From positions 62,001 through 126,000 of the forward strand of contig CAZHMD010000008.1 of NCBI GenBank assembly GCA_964533735.1: a DNA stretch of 64,000 nucleotides, given 5' to 3'. The DNA comes from UBA6107 sp964533735 (lineage in GTDB: Bacteria > Chloroflexota > Anaerolineae > Anaerolineales > Anaerolineaceae). Position numbers and translations under genes: made by a program. Each line of letters starts with the position of its first letter. Position 1 is the first letter of the stretch. This document shows, in pieces, positions 1-8,413 of the stretch. The notes beneath the pieces were generated by a model. It saw only the letters and a program-made list of their open reading frames with translations, made no database searches and had not been told where the DNA came from.

Positions 1-501
1 GGCTTAAGTCATCTCGAATCCATTGGCATGGACATGATCCATGAACGGGTGCGCTGCCTGACCGGCTGGCTGCTGGATAATCTTGTTGAAATCAAGTATT
101 CGAATGGCAAGCCCCTGGTTAAAATATATGGTCCGATCGATACGGAACAGCGCGGCGGGGCAATCGCGATGAATTTTGTCGATCCTGAGGGGACTGTCAT
201 CGACCACCGCTCGATCGAAGAAAACGCCAACCGCAAGGAAATTTCGCTGCGCACCGGCTGCTTCTGCAACCCCGGGGCTGGAGAACTGGCATTGGGAATC
301 TCTTCAAGTGAATTGAATTCCTGCTTTGCCCGACCGGATCACGAACAGCGCCTCACATATGATGAGTTTCGGTTGTGTATCGATGGCAAAGCGTCTGGCG
401 CAGTGCGCATTTCGGTAGGAATGGTCAGCAACTTTGAAGATGTGGAAGCCTTTTTGGAATTCACCGGGGGAATGGTGAGATCAAAAGGTACGGTCAAATA
501 A
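1..501 (+). CDS. Aminotransferase class V-fold PLP enzyme, C-terminal part
   Basis: The reading frame is open from the first base, so this is the 3' part of a gene that starts outside the window. About 166 residues remain. They match the C-terminal domain of class V aminotransferases of the cysteine desulfurase / molybdenum-cofactor sulfurase type. The motif LRTGCFCNPGA is seen near residue 85; in MOCOS-like proteins this loop carries the persulfide-forming cysteine. The PLP lysine would lie upstream and is not visible. Whether the substrate is cysteine, selenocysteine or something else cannot be decided from this fragment. The next gene starts one base after the stop, so the two are probably cotranscribed. 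Confidence 0.8.
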   Translation, partial: GLSHLESIGMDMIHERVRCLTGWLLDNLVEIKYSNGKPLVKIYGPIDTEQRGGAIAMNFVDPEGTVIDHRSIEENANRKEISLRTGCFCNPGAGELALGISSSELNSCFARPDHEQRLTYDEFRLCIDGKASGAVRISVGMVSNFEDVEAFLEFTGGMVRSKGTVK

Positions 502-502
502 T

Positions 503-1066
503 ATGAAGGCGCTTTCCCGCTTCTTTTATAAATTTTCCAGCGGTTGGGTCGTTCTTGCGGCATTGCTCCTCTTTATTTTGTTTGCCATTTTCGTCCTGCC
601 GGGTTTCAGTGAAAAATCCGTACAATATTCAAACGGGAAAGGCGCACCGGATACGACCCTGTTTTACAGCGGAGCTGATCTGTTTTCAATGGCTGAGGCT
701 TATGGCGATGCTGGGCGCAAGTCATTCATTAACATGCGCTGGACGCTGGATCTGGTGTTCCCCGTGATCTACACGCTGTTCCTGGTCACCAGTGCGAGCT
801 GGCTGCTGCGCAGGGTGATCCCATCTGGTTCAAAGTGGCGGTTGCTCAACCTTTTTCCCCTGACAGCGTTTATCCTTGATTTACTGGAGAATAGCGCAAC
901 CTCCCTGGTCATGCTGCGCTTCCCGGAACGCAGCCTTTTCGGGCAGGTGCTTGCTCCCGTTATCTCCCCGCTGAAATGGCTGGCTGTACTAGGCGCATTC
1001 CTCCTTATCTTATGCGCAACAGTAGTTTATCTGGTCAGCCGCGTGAAAAAACAATCCAGCAAATAA
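503..1066 (+). CDS. Hypothetical integral membrane protein
   Basis: This 187-residue protein has about four hydrophobic segments, near residues 13-34, 80-105, 115-135 and 155-178, and a basic C-terminal tail, so it should sit in the cytoplasmic membrane. I see no motif that names a function. It begins immediately after the upstream PLP enzyme and is likely in the same transcript. It is not obviously related to the kinase that follows after a 126-bp gap. Confidence 0.75.
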   Translation: MKALSRFFYKFSSGWVVLAALLLFILFAIFVLPGFSEKSVQYSNGKGAPDTTLFYSGADLFSMAEAYGDAGRKSFINMRWTLDLVFPVIYTLFLVTSASWLLRRVIPSGSKWRLLNLFPLTAFILDLLENSATSLVMLRFPERSLFGQVLAPVISPLKWLAVLGAFLLILCATVVYLVSRVKKQSSK

Positions 1067-1111
1067 TCCATCCTCTATCTGACAGGTCTCGATCCAACCT
1101 TTACTATCCAA

Positions 1112-1127
1112 TTTCAAGGAATTGAAA
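1112..1127. promoter_or_regulatory. Inverted repeat upstream of the histidine kinase gene
   Basis: A perfect 6-4-6 palindrome (TTTCAA-GGAA-TTGAAA) lies about 65 bp before the kinase start. Its size and place suit a dimeric regulator site, possibly autoregulation by the NarL-type regulator encoded downstream. It has no U-run and is too short for a terminator. No second copy was noticed. Confidence 0.3.
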
Positions 1128-1192
1128 CAGGATATACTAGGTATAAATACTATGAAAATTATTGGGCTGTTTACCCTGCAGGTAACCTCAAA

Positions 1193-2605
1193 ATGAACCC
1201 TAACTGGTTTGATGCAAACCATACGCTGGTTTATTTTGTCTACGGACTGGTCTTCTTTGTCCTGGGCATTGTCGTCCTGCTGCAAACACGAACATATTCG
1301 CGCCTCCACCTGGCGCGCAGCCTGCCCTGGCTTGGTTGGTTTGGCATCCTGCACGGCTTTAATGAATGGGGCGAGATTTTTATTCCCATCCAGGTGGGGA
1401 TGATGGGGGACCATTATTTTTCCATCTATGATTTCATTCAACATATCCTTTTGGCAGTTTCTTTTGCCTCATTATTCCAATTTGGTATTGATCTTCTCAG
1501 ACCATCCACAAAATCCTGGCGATGGATCCGACTGATCCCGATGATCGTCTTGATCGCCTGGGCGATAGGTCCATTCATCCTTGGGTATATCTTTACGCCA
1601 AACGCTGAGGACTGGCATGGATTTGCCAAGGCAACAACGCGCTACATGTTGTGCATTCCCGGCAGTATCCTTTCCGGGATAGGATTGATCCGGCAGGTGA
1701 AATCACAGATCGCTCCAATGAAGGTCGCGCGGATAGGCCGGATGCTCTATATCGCTGCTGGCGCATTATTTGCATACGGGTTCTTCGCCGGCGTGATCGT
1801 GCCCAAAGCCAACTTTTTTCCAGCTTCTGTGCTCAACGCTGATTGGTTATTGGAAACATTCAAAACCCCGCCGCCTGTCTTCCGGTCTTTGTGCGGAACA
1901 ATCCTGTTGATCGCCATCGTGCGTGCGTTGGAGGTTTTCAATATTGAAACTAGCCGCATGATCCAGAGCATGGAAGAAGCCCAGGTGATCGCCGTTGAAC
2001 GTGAACGCATTGCGCGCGATATCCATGATGGAGCTCTTCAGCAGGTTTATGCCTCAGGGTTGCTGGCACAATCACTTCAAAAAAGGCTGAAAGGTAAAGC
2101 CGCACAGGAAACTGGTCAGTTGGTCTTAACCATAAACCAGGCGATTGACCAACTGCGGGCATTTTTACCGCAATTAAGACCAGATCCCAAGTCGATCGAT
2201 CTGGTGGGAGCAATAACCCCAATCATCGAGGAAGCCAAGCGCAATATTACCGTCAAAACCGAGTGGAAAACACGCGAAATTCCAGCGTTAACCCCTGACC
2301 AAACCAGTCACCTGACTGCATTTGTCAGTGAAGCACTTTCGAATGTGATCAGGCATTCAAAATCCGACGTGGTCGAGCTCAGGTTTGGATGTGAAAGTCA
2401 TCATCTGATCATAGAGATAGCCGACCAGGGTGAAGGCATTACTGCCCAGGCTGAACCCGGTTACGGATTGAAAAATATGCGCGATCGCGCACGTCTGCTG
2501 GGCGGGAACTTGACGATCAATTCGTCAACAGACAAAGGCACACTCGTCCGGCTGGATATCCCGATGGAGGATAAAGGTGACAATGATACGTCTGTTGATT
2601 GTTGA
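1193..2605 (+). CDS. Membrane-bound sensor histidine kinase, NarX/LiaS type
   Basis: The N-terminal 250 residues contain about seven hydrophobic helices and no recognisable periplasmic sensor domain, so the signal is probably sensed in or near the membrane. A HisKA_3 dimerisation domain follows, with RERIARDIHDGALQQ placing the phospho-accepting histidine near residue 278. The C-terminal HATPase has an N box (EALSNVIRHS) and a G box (GYGLKNMRDRA). The 470-residue protein overlaps the start of the response regulator gene, so the two form a cognate pair. The stimulus is unknown. Confidence 0.92.
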   Translation: MNPNWFDANHTLVYFVYGLVFFVLGIVVLLQTRTYSRLHLARSLPWLGWFGILHGFNEWGEIFIPIQVGMMGDHYFSIYDFIQHILLAVSFASLFQFGIDLLRPSTKSWRWIRLIPMIVLIAWAIGPFILGYIFTPNAEDWHGFAKATTRYMLCIPGSILSGIGLIRQVKSQIAPMKVARIGRMLYIAAGALFAYGFFAGVIVPKANFFPASVLNADWLLETFKTPPPVFRSLCGTILLIAIVRALEVFNIETSRMIQSMEEAQVIAVERERIARDIHDGALQQVYASGLLAQSLQKRLKGKAAQETGQLVLTINQAIDQLRAFLPQLRPDPKSIDLVGAITPIIEEAKRNITVKTEWKTREIPALTPDQTSHLTAFVSEALSNVIRHSKSDVVELRFGCESHHLIIEIADQGEGITAQAEPGYGLKNMRDRARLLGGNLTINSSTDKGTLVRLDIPMEDKGDNDTSVDC

Positions 2606-3236
2606 TGATCATGCGGTGGTGAGGCTGGGGCTGCGGACGTTGCTGTCTGATGAGCCTGATCTGGAAGTGGTTGCCGAAGCCGGCAGCGCGGAAGAGGCGC
2701 TCAAGCAAATCGAGATCCATCATCCTGATGTGGTGATACTGGATATTCAACTACCTGGCCGCAGCGGAATTGAGGTTTGTCGTGACATACGGGAAAAATT
2801 TCCTGCAACACGGGTCGTTATTCTCACCTCGCATGCAGGTGAAAATTTCCTGGAGCAGGCCATGCGCGCCGGGGCATCTGGATACGTGCTCAAGCAGGTG
2901 GGTAATGAAGAGTTGATCCGTGCCATCCGCGCTGCTCACCGGGGTGAGGTTGCCCTGGATACCCGCACTGCCTCTCAGGTAATTAAAAGTTATCTCGAAA
3001 TGGGTAAGACAGTGGATGAAAGTTCATTTAAAGACCTTTCACTGCGTGAAAAAGAGGTGCTGGCACTGGTGGCAGAAGGGGAGAGTAATAAGGAAATCGG
3101 TGTCAAGTTAAACCTCACTGAGATCACAGTGCGGAATTATGTCAGCAATATCCTCAATAAATTACAATTGCGCAACCGAATCGAACTGGCCAAGTTTGCC
3201 TTTGTGCATAACCTTAAAGATCACATGGAATCATAA
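2577..3236 (+). CDS. Response regulator, NarL/LuxR family
   Basis: A receiver domain occupies residues 1-125, with the acidic pocket VDDH at 9-12 and the phosphorylatable Asp in VVILD near residue 56. A LuxR-type helix-turn-helix fills the C-terminus (LSLREKEVLALVAEG and SNKEIGVKL). The GTG at 2577 lies 6 nt after GGAGG; an ATG at 2583 is the alternative, giving 217 residues. The start lies inside the kinase gene, indicating translational coupling. The protein should bind DNA as a phosphorylated dimer. A strong terminator follows directly. Confidence 0.93.
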   Translation: MTMIRLLIVDDHAVVRLGLRTLLSDEPDLEVVAEAGSAEEALKQIEIHHPDVVILDIQLPGRSGIEVCRDIREKFPATRVVILTSHAGENFLEQAMRAGASGYVLKQVGNEELIRAIRAAHRGEVALDTRTASQVIKSYLEMGKTVDESSFKDLSLREKEVLALVAEGESNKEIGVKLNLTEITVRNYVSNILNKLQLRNRIELAKFAFVHNLKDHMES

Positions 3237-3248
3237 GCAGTAAATAAC

Positions 3249-3282
3249 AAGAGGCTCTCCTGTAAAGGAGAGCCTCTTTTCT
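3249..3282 (+). terminator. Rho-independent terminator
   Basis: A 10-bp GC-rich stem (GAGGCTCTCC / GGAGAGCCTC) with loop TGTAAA is followed by TTTT, and AA before it allows the stem to extend. It sits between the convergent response regulator and DoxX genes and can serve both directions. Confidence 0.85.
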
Positions 3283-3302
3283 TGCTACCAGTAATGAAGA
3301 AA

Positions 3303-3881
3303 TCAGGAAGTTACCACTTTTTTACGGAACCACAATCCGGGTTTCCAGAAGGTGCCGATGTACTTGAAGATAAAGCGGTTCAAACCATAGTATCCGGCAA
3401 TCTTCCAGGCGATCATAATGAGGATGGCGAGGACGAGCAGAACCGGGCCGGAGTTGAGACTGCCAGCCAAAAGGAAGTTCATGTTCATCAGCGCACTGAA
3501 GAAGGCAGCCAGACCAACGAAAGCACCCAGGATGAGACCGAGGCCGATGAGGAACTCACCAACAGCAATCATCTTTCCAAACCAGACGTGGGAGTTGCTG
3601 TCCAGCAAGCTCTGGATGAAATCCCGGTACCAGGCATAATAGATGGGAGGGCGTGCAGGAGCTTCAGGGATCGTTACAGCCCTGGTCCAGTAGCCTTTAA
3701 TGGCTTCACCCGTCTGCATCCATTTGGGGTCCTCGAATTTACCCAAACTTGAATGGATCCACTGGTATCCGAGATAGATCCGGACGATCAACCACAGCCA
3801 GGCGAACTTGGTACTGTTGAAGATGGCTTTAATGGCCGGGGCGTCTTCCATGTTGTGCGGACCAAATAATGCGTTTTTCAT
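3303..3881 (-). CDS. DoxX family membrane protein
   Basis: This 192-residue protein resembles the DoxX / thiosulfate:quinone oxidoreductase large-subunit family. Hydrophobic segments lie near residues 27-45, 104-138 and 144-167, with the typical DoxX pattern of an early R-x-Y-LGYQWIHS segment and a later helix pair rich in Gly and Met/Asn. Many family members are of unknown function; some act with oxidoreductases in the membrane. The start ATG is preceded by AGGAGAAAC, a good ribosome site. The gene is single and points away from the 4-kb ATPase gene. Confidence 0.85.
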   Translation of the reverse strand: MKNALFGPHNMEDAPAIKAIFNSTKFAWLWLIVRIYLGYQWIHSSLGKFEDPKWMQTGEAIKGYWTRAVTIPEAPARPPIYYAWYRDFIQSLLDSNSHVWFGKMIAVGEFLIGLGLILGAFVGLAAFFSALMNMNFLLAGSLNSGPVLLVLAILIMIAWKIAGYYGLNRFIFKYIGTFWKPGLWFRKKVVTS

Positions 3882-3976
3882 GTTTCTCCTATTGGTTTGT
3901 ATCAGGATGGATATTTCCTGATTCGATTTTATTTACGTTGTTCAGTTTACGGTTTCTTGTCCTGAAGTCACAGGTG

Positions 3977-4006
3977 CAGGTAACCCTGATTAATTAGGGT
4001 TACCTG
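3977..4006. promoter_or_regulatory. 11-bp inverted repeat before the STAND-propeller operon
   Basis: Two perfect 11-nt arms (CAGGTAACCCT and AGGGTTACCTG) are separated by 8 AT-rich bases. The element lies between the divergent DoxX and ATPase-propeller genes, 23 bp before a TTGACA box. There is no U-run, so an operator is more likely than a terminator. The cognate regulator is not evident. Confidence 0.5.
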
Positions 4007-4029
4007 TACCAATCTTGTGATAATCGTCC

Positions 4030-4058
4030 TTGACATTGGGGTTTGATGACTATAAGAT
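4030..4058 (+). promoter_or_regulatory. Candidate promoter of the STAND-propeller operon
   Basis: A perfect -35 box TTGACA at 4030-4035 is followed by TATAAG at 4051 (15-bp spacer) or TAAGAT at 4053 (17-bp spacer). It lies about 36 bp before the start codon and directly after the inverted repeat at 3977-4006. Confidence 0.5.
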
Positions 4059-4093
4059 TTAACTATTCATCTGCAAGGGCTGAGGGGATTTAG

Positions 4094-7000
4094 ATGAGCG
4101 ATTTGGTTAATCCTTATATCGCTGGCGCTCCAGTCGTGGAAGCACGTATGTTCTTCGGCCGTGAAGATGTCTTTGAGTGGATTCGTAACAGCCTTACTGG
4201 AAAATATTCAGACCATATCCTGGTCCTGCACGGGCAGCGCCGGGTCGGTAAAACATCGGTTCTGAAGCAACTTGGAAATTTCCTTCCAGAAAAATACATT
4301 CCTGTTTTCTTTGACCTTCAGGGAAGAACCCACACCACACTGGACCGTTTTTTGTGGTGGCTGGCGCGCGAGATCATCCGCGAAGTCAAACAGAAAGTGG
4401 ATATCACGCTGCAGCCGGCAGAAAAAGAGGCGTTCAGTGCTGACCCCGATTATTTTGAAACTCATTTCCTTGCTGATTTAAAAGAAGAGATTGGCGGCTA
4501 TATCATTCTGCTTACCTTCGACGAGTTTGATAATCTCGAGGAGAGTGAGATTAAGGAAGAGCTGGCGGTACCTCTAATCGATTACCTGCGCCGCTTGATG
4601 GAGAGGCCTGAAATAAACTTCATTTTTTCGATCGGTTCCTCCGGGCGAAAATTGGAAAACATGCAGGCGGCATACACTGAGTTTTTCAAGACTGCTCTGT
4701 ATAAAAAGATCAGTTTTCTTACCCGTGAACAATGTGAAAAATTGGTCAGGCAGCCGGTGGAAGGTATTCTCCAGATCGAACCGAGTGTGACCGGGCGAAT
4801 TTTCGATATTACTTCAGGGCACCCCTACTTCACTCAATTATGCTGCCACGAGTTGTTTTCACTTTGTCAGCGCACCGGGCAGCTGACCATTTCTCACGCT
4901 GATGTGGAATCGATTCTGGATGATGTTGTGGAGCGCGGCACAGTTAACCTTAAATTCGTTTGGGATGAAGCGTCCGACCTTGAAAAGTGGGTACTGGGTG
5001 TGCTTGCCTCCAATACAACTGCAATGGATCAACCGACACTGAATGAAAAACTTAAAAGCATGCGAGTGCGTTTCAGCGATCCCGATCTGACTTCAGCACT
5101 ACTGCACCTGAGGGAAAAGGATATATTAACCAGCGAGAACGTATTCGTTATCGAGCTCCTTAAACGTTGGCTGCAAAAGAACCGCACATTGGACCAGGTG
5201 CGTGAAGAATTAACAGAGACAAATCCTATTGCCAACCGTTACATCGAGATTGGTCAGGAGTATCAGGAAACCAGGCAATACACCAGGGCGATCGAAAATT
5301 ACATGGAAGCGCTGACTGTTTCCCCGGGGCACACCCGAGCCCAGGTGAATATTGGGTCGTGTTATTTGGAACAAAGGGCATTTGGCCAGGCAATCGCTGC
5401 CTTTGAAAAAGCCCTTGAGATGGATGATGAGGAAATCGCTGCCCGATCCGGGCTTTGCAACGCGTACCTGGCGCTTGGCGATGATGCCATTCAAAAGGGA
5501 AAACCACGAGATGCGCAAAAGGCATTCCTCAAGGTTTTGGAGATCAATGCGGAGCATACCGAGTCCAGGCAGAGGCTGGCTACTCTTGAGGAAAACCACG
5601 CAGAAAAAGCGATGAAGGAGGGGCGTGAGGAAGAGGCTTTAGAGGCTTACGTAGAAGCACTTAAATACCTGCCTGAGGATGCTGAACTTGCACAAAGGTT
5701 TGAAGCAGCGAAAAAAGGAAAACAGGAGAGGGTCATTTCAGGGCTGCTCACCAGGGCGGATAAATTGATCGCTGTCCGCAATTGGGAAGAAGCTGCCAGC
5801 ATATTAAACACTGCTCTTGAGATAGATGAACACCATGTCAAAGCACTGCAGAAAGCGCAGCTCATCGCCGAACAGGAACGGCACGAGAAACTGGACATCT
5901 TTTTTACCCGGGCGGAGAAGGCTCAGAAGAATGGAATGTTCGAATTGGCTGAAGCAGCGTACACCGCTTACCTTGAGATAGACCCGAATGATAACGCTGT
6001 GCTGGTCAAGTTGGAAGCAGTACGTTCGGCAGCGCGCACACAAAAAATCAACGAATTATCGAAACGGGCAAGGACTGCCAGGACACAGGAGAAATTCGAC
6101 GACTCCCGCACTCTTTGGCATCAACTACTCACCTTGGCTCCTGAGGAAGAAACCCGGATAAAGGATGAACTTGACGGTGTAGAAAAAGCTCAAAAACGAG
6201 CGGAGAATTACTCGCAGGCGCAGCAGGCTTTTGAAAAGAAGAACTATGACAAGGCAGCTTCGTTATTTAAATCCATTGTCATGGAGGACGAAAACTATAA
6301 GGATGCTGCCCGTTTATTCACAGAGTCTCTTGAATTACAGCGAAAGTCTCGAAAGTTCTGGCAGCAAAAATTGTTTGCTCCTATCCTTGTAGGAGTTGTG
6401 ATCGTAGGGTTAGCAGCGGTCCTCGGCGGCTTGTTCATTAATGGAAAATTATTCCCAGCGTCATTGACAACTGCCACCATGGATTCGCTTGGTGGAGAAA
6501 GCACTCCAGCCTCAACAGTTGCTGTAATAGTACCTCCTACGGCAACAAGCACCCTGGAACCGCTTCCTCTCTCCTGGACGCGCCTTGCAGGAAGTGAGAA
6601 TTTTGAACTTGATACTGTAACAGCTGCGGCCGTGGATCCGCAAGATCAAGAAGTTTTATACGCCGGTATGGCCAATTCGGGGGTTTATAAATCAATTGAT
6701 GGCGGTGAAACCTGGCTACCCAAACAAAAAGGGATGCTAGACTCGCATATTGTCTCCATCGTGATCGATCCGACCGATTCCGGTGTTGTTTATGCCCTGT
6801 CAGTACCTGGCGGAGCTTATAAAACAAATGATGGTGGTGAGAATTGGAGTCTGGCTTCAAATGGCCTTGCCACGAGGGGAGGTTATGGCGGTAATCACAT
6901 GATTATGGATCCGCAAGATCCTAACCATCTGCTCAGTTTGATTGGCGGAAGATTATATGAATCAATAAATGGTGCCACTTCCTGGGTGCAAAAAGCCTCC

Positions 7001-8413
7001 GAATGTTTACTGACAGCATGGTCAGTTACTATTAATCCTGTGGACTCCCGGGAGATCGCTGTTGTGCATTCAGCTTTGGATTCCAGCAACCCATGTGGAA
7101 ATGGCGTCCTCCTGTCTTTGGATGGTGGACAAACCTGGGTAAATCAGGGATTGGATAAGGCTGACTATACTTCAACAATCACATTTTTGCCAACAACCGG
7201 GAATACTATATACGTTAATATTTCCAATCAACTTTATAGTTCTAATGACCATGGCAACACCTGGGACCAGGTGGGTAATGAAAAGATCGAGAATTATGTT
7301 ATTGACCAAAAAGATGAACAAAAAATGTACGGAATGAGATATGGTGACCTGTTTATCTCAAATGATTACGGAAAATCGTGGATCAGAAAAGAGAACTTTA
7401 CCCCTGATGGAATCGGATATTTATCCTCCCCCGGTAACCCTTATACGATTGTCAGCAGTCCATTATCAGGGATACAGGTCTCACGGGATGGGGGTTCAAC
7501 CTGGACCACAGCTAATAATGGGCTAGGCGTGGATCAGCTGGATCTGGCTCCTGACCCTTACAATTCAGGAGTTTTATACGCTTATAAACGCAACAATGGT
7601 ATTTGGGATGAAACTCTTTATCAGTCAATTGATGGTGGACAATCCTGGCAGATGAATAACACGAATGGACGAGGAATAGCTTTTGACGCTGACGGCAAAA
7701 CGATGTACCGTGCTGGTGTGGAAAATTTGCTAGTATCTACTGACCATGGGTTATCCTGGAGCCAAGTTCCCTACGGACTATGGGACTACACAAGGGCTTT
7801 TAGTGTTGATCCATATGTATCCGGGAAATTGTTCATAGCTCCGTGGCCAGATAATAGGCCTGAGCTTAATTGTCCTAATTGCATGTTCACTAGTGCAGAT
7901 AAGGGGCAAAACTGGACAATGGTCAAAGGCGATGACGGATTGGGAGGAACATTATATTGGGGCTCTGATGAGCAGCGTATTTATACCGGGCAATTCACGT
8001 CCCAAGATGGTGGAAACACCTGGACCATGTGTACTAACCCTGATTATTCTGCAGCAATATCACGGGTCTCCGCATTGGCAGTTGATCCGGTTGATTCCAT
8101 GATAGTTTACTTAGCCACTCAAGGTGGAGGAGTAATGCAAAGTTCTTCATTTTGTTTTGCATGGGAATCCCGCAACGAAGGGTTGGAAAGTCTGAACGTG
8201 AATTCCATTGTCATTGATCCTGAGGAGAGAAATACTCTCTATGCCGGCACAGACAGCGGAATTTATATTACCCAAAATGCCGGATATTCCTGGCAGAAGA
8301 TCAATGATGGTCTGCTCGGAGTGAATGTGGTATACGCAGTTGCCATTGACCCTTTTGACAATTCAGTCTACGCTTCCACGCCCTATGGAATCTTCAAGCT
8401 GGTGCAAAAATGA
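4094..8413 (+). CDS. Transmembrane STAND/AAA ATPase with TPRs and Asp-box propeller
   Basis: This is a 1439-residue multidomain protein. Residues 1-270 form a STAND/AAA-type NTPase: Walker A GQRRVGKTS (47-55) and Walker B IILLTFDEF (137-145). A winged-helix-like region follows to about 370. TPR-like repeats fill 375-750. One membrane helix lies near 761-783, then a Thr/Pro-rich linker. From about 825 to the end there are at least 12 Asp-box motifs (S-x-D-x-G-x-T/S-W, for example SIDGGETW), as in BNR/VPS10-type beta-propellers. The likely topology is ATPase and TPRs inside and propeller outside. GAGGGG precedes the ATG. The stop overlaps the next start by 4 bp. The ligand is unknown; a signalling receptor or scaffold role is inference. 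Confidence 0.9.
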   Translation: MSDLVNPYIAGAPVVEARMFFGREDVFEWIRNSLTGKYSDHILVLHGQRRVGKTSVLKQLGNFLPEKYIPVFFDLQGRTHTTLDRFLWWLAREIIREVKQKVDITLQPAEKEAFSADPDYFETHFLADLKEEIGGYIILLTFDEFDNLEESEIKEELAVPLIDYLRRLMERPEINFIFSIGSSGRKLENMQAAYTEFFKTALYKKISFLTREQCEKLVRQPVEGILQIEPSVTGRIFDITSGHPYFTQLCCHELFSLCQRTGQLTISHADVESILDDVVERGTVNLKFVWDEASDLEKWVLGVLASNTTAMDQPTLNEKLKSMRVRFSDPDLTSALLHLREKDILTSENVFVIELLKRWLQKNRTLDQVREELTETNPIANRYIEIGQEYQETRQYTRAIENYMEALTVSPGHTRAQVNIGSCYLEQRAFGQAIAAFEKALEMDDEEIAARSGLCNAYLALGDDAIQKGKPRDAQKAFLKVLEINAEHTESRQRLATLEENHAEKAMKEGREEEALEAYVEALKYLPEDAELAQRFEAAKKGKQERVISGLLTRADKLIAVRNWEEAASILNTALEIDEHHVKALQKAQLIAEQERHEKLDIFFTRAEKAQKNGMFELAEAAYTAYLEIDPNDNAVLVKLEAVRSAARTQKINELSKRARTARTQEKFDDSRTLWHQLLTLAPEEETRIKDELDGVEKAQKRAENYSQAQQAFEKKNYDKAASLFKSIVMEDENYKDAARLFTESLELQRKSRKFWQQKLFAPILVGVVIVGLAAVLGGLFINGKLFPASLTTATMDSLGGESTPASTVAVIVPPTATSTLEPLPLSWTRLAGSENFELDTVTAAAVDPQDQEVLYAGMANSGVYKSIDGGETWLPKQKGMLDSHIVSIVIDPTDSGVVYALSVPGGAYKTNDGGENWSLASNGLATRGGYGGNHMIMDPQDPNHLLSLIGGRLYESINGATSWVQKASECLLTAWSVTINPVDSREIAVVHSALDSSNPCGNGVLLSLDGGQTWVNQGLDKADYTSTITFLPTTGNTIYVNISNQLYSSNDHGNTWDQVGNEKIENYVIDQKDEQKMYGMRYGDLFISNDYGKSWIRKENFTPDGIGYLSSPGNPYTIVSSPLSGIQVSRDGGSTWTTANNGLGVDQLDLAPDPYNSGVLYAYKRNNGIWDETLYQSIDGGQSWQMNNTNGRGIAFDADGKTMYRAGVENLLVSTDHGLSWSQVPYGLWDYTRAFSVDPYVSGKLFIAPWPDNRPELNCPNCMFTSADKGQNWTMVKGDDGLGGTLYWGSDEQRIYTGQFTSQDGGNTWTMCTNPDYSAAISRVSALAVDPVDSMIVYLATQGGGVMQSSSFCFAWESRNEGLESLNVNSIVIDPEERNTLYAGTDSGIYITQNAGYSWQKINDGLLGVNVVYAVAIDPFDNSVYASTPYGIFKLVQK

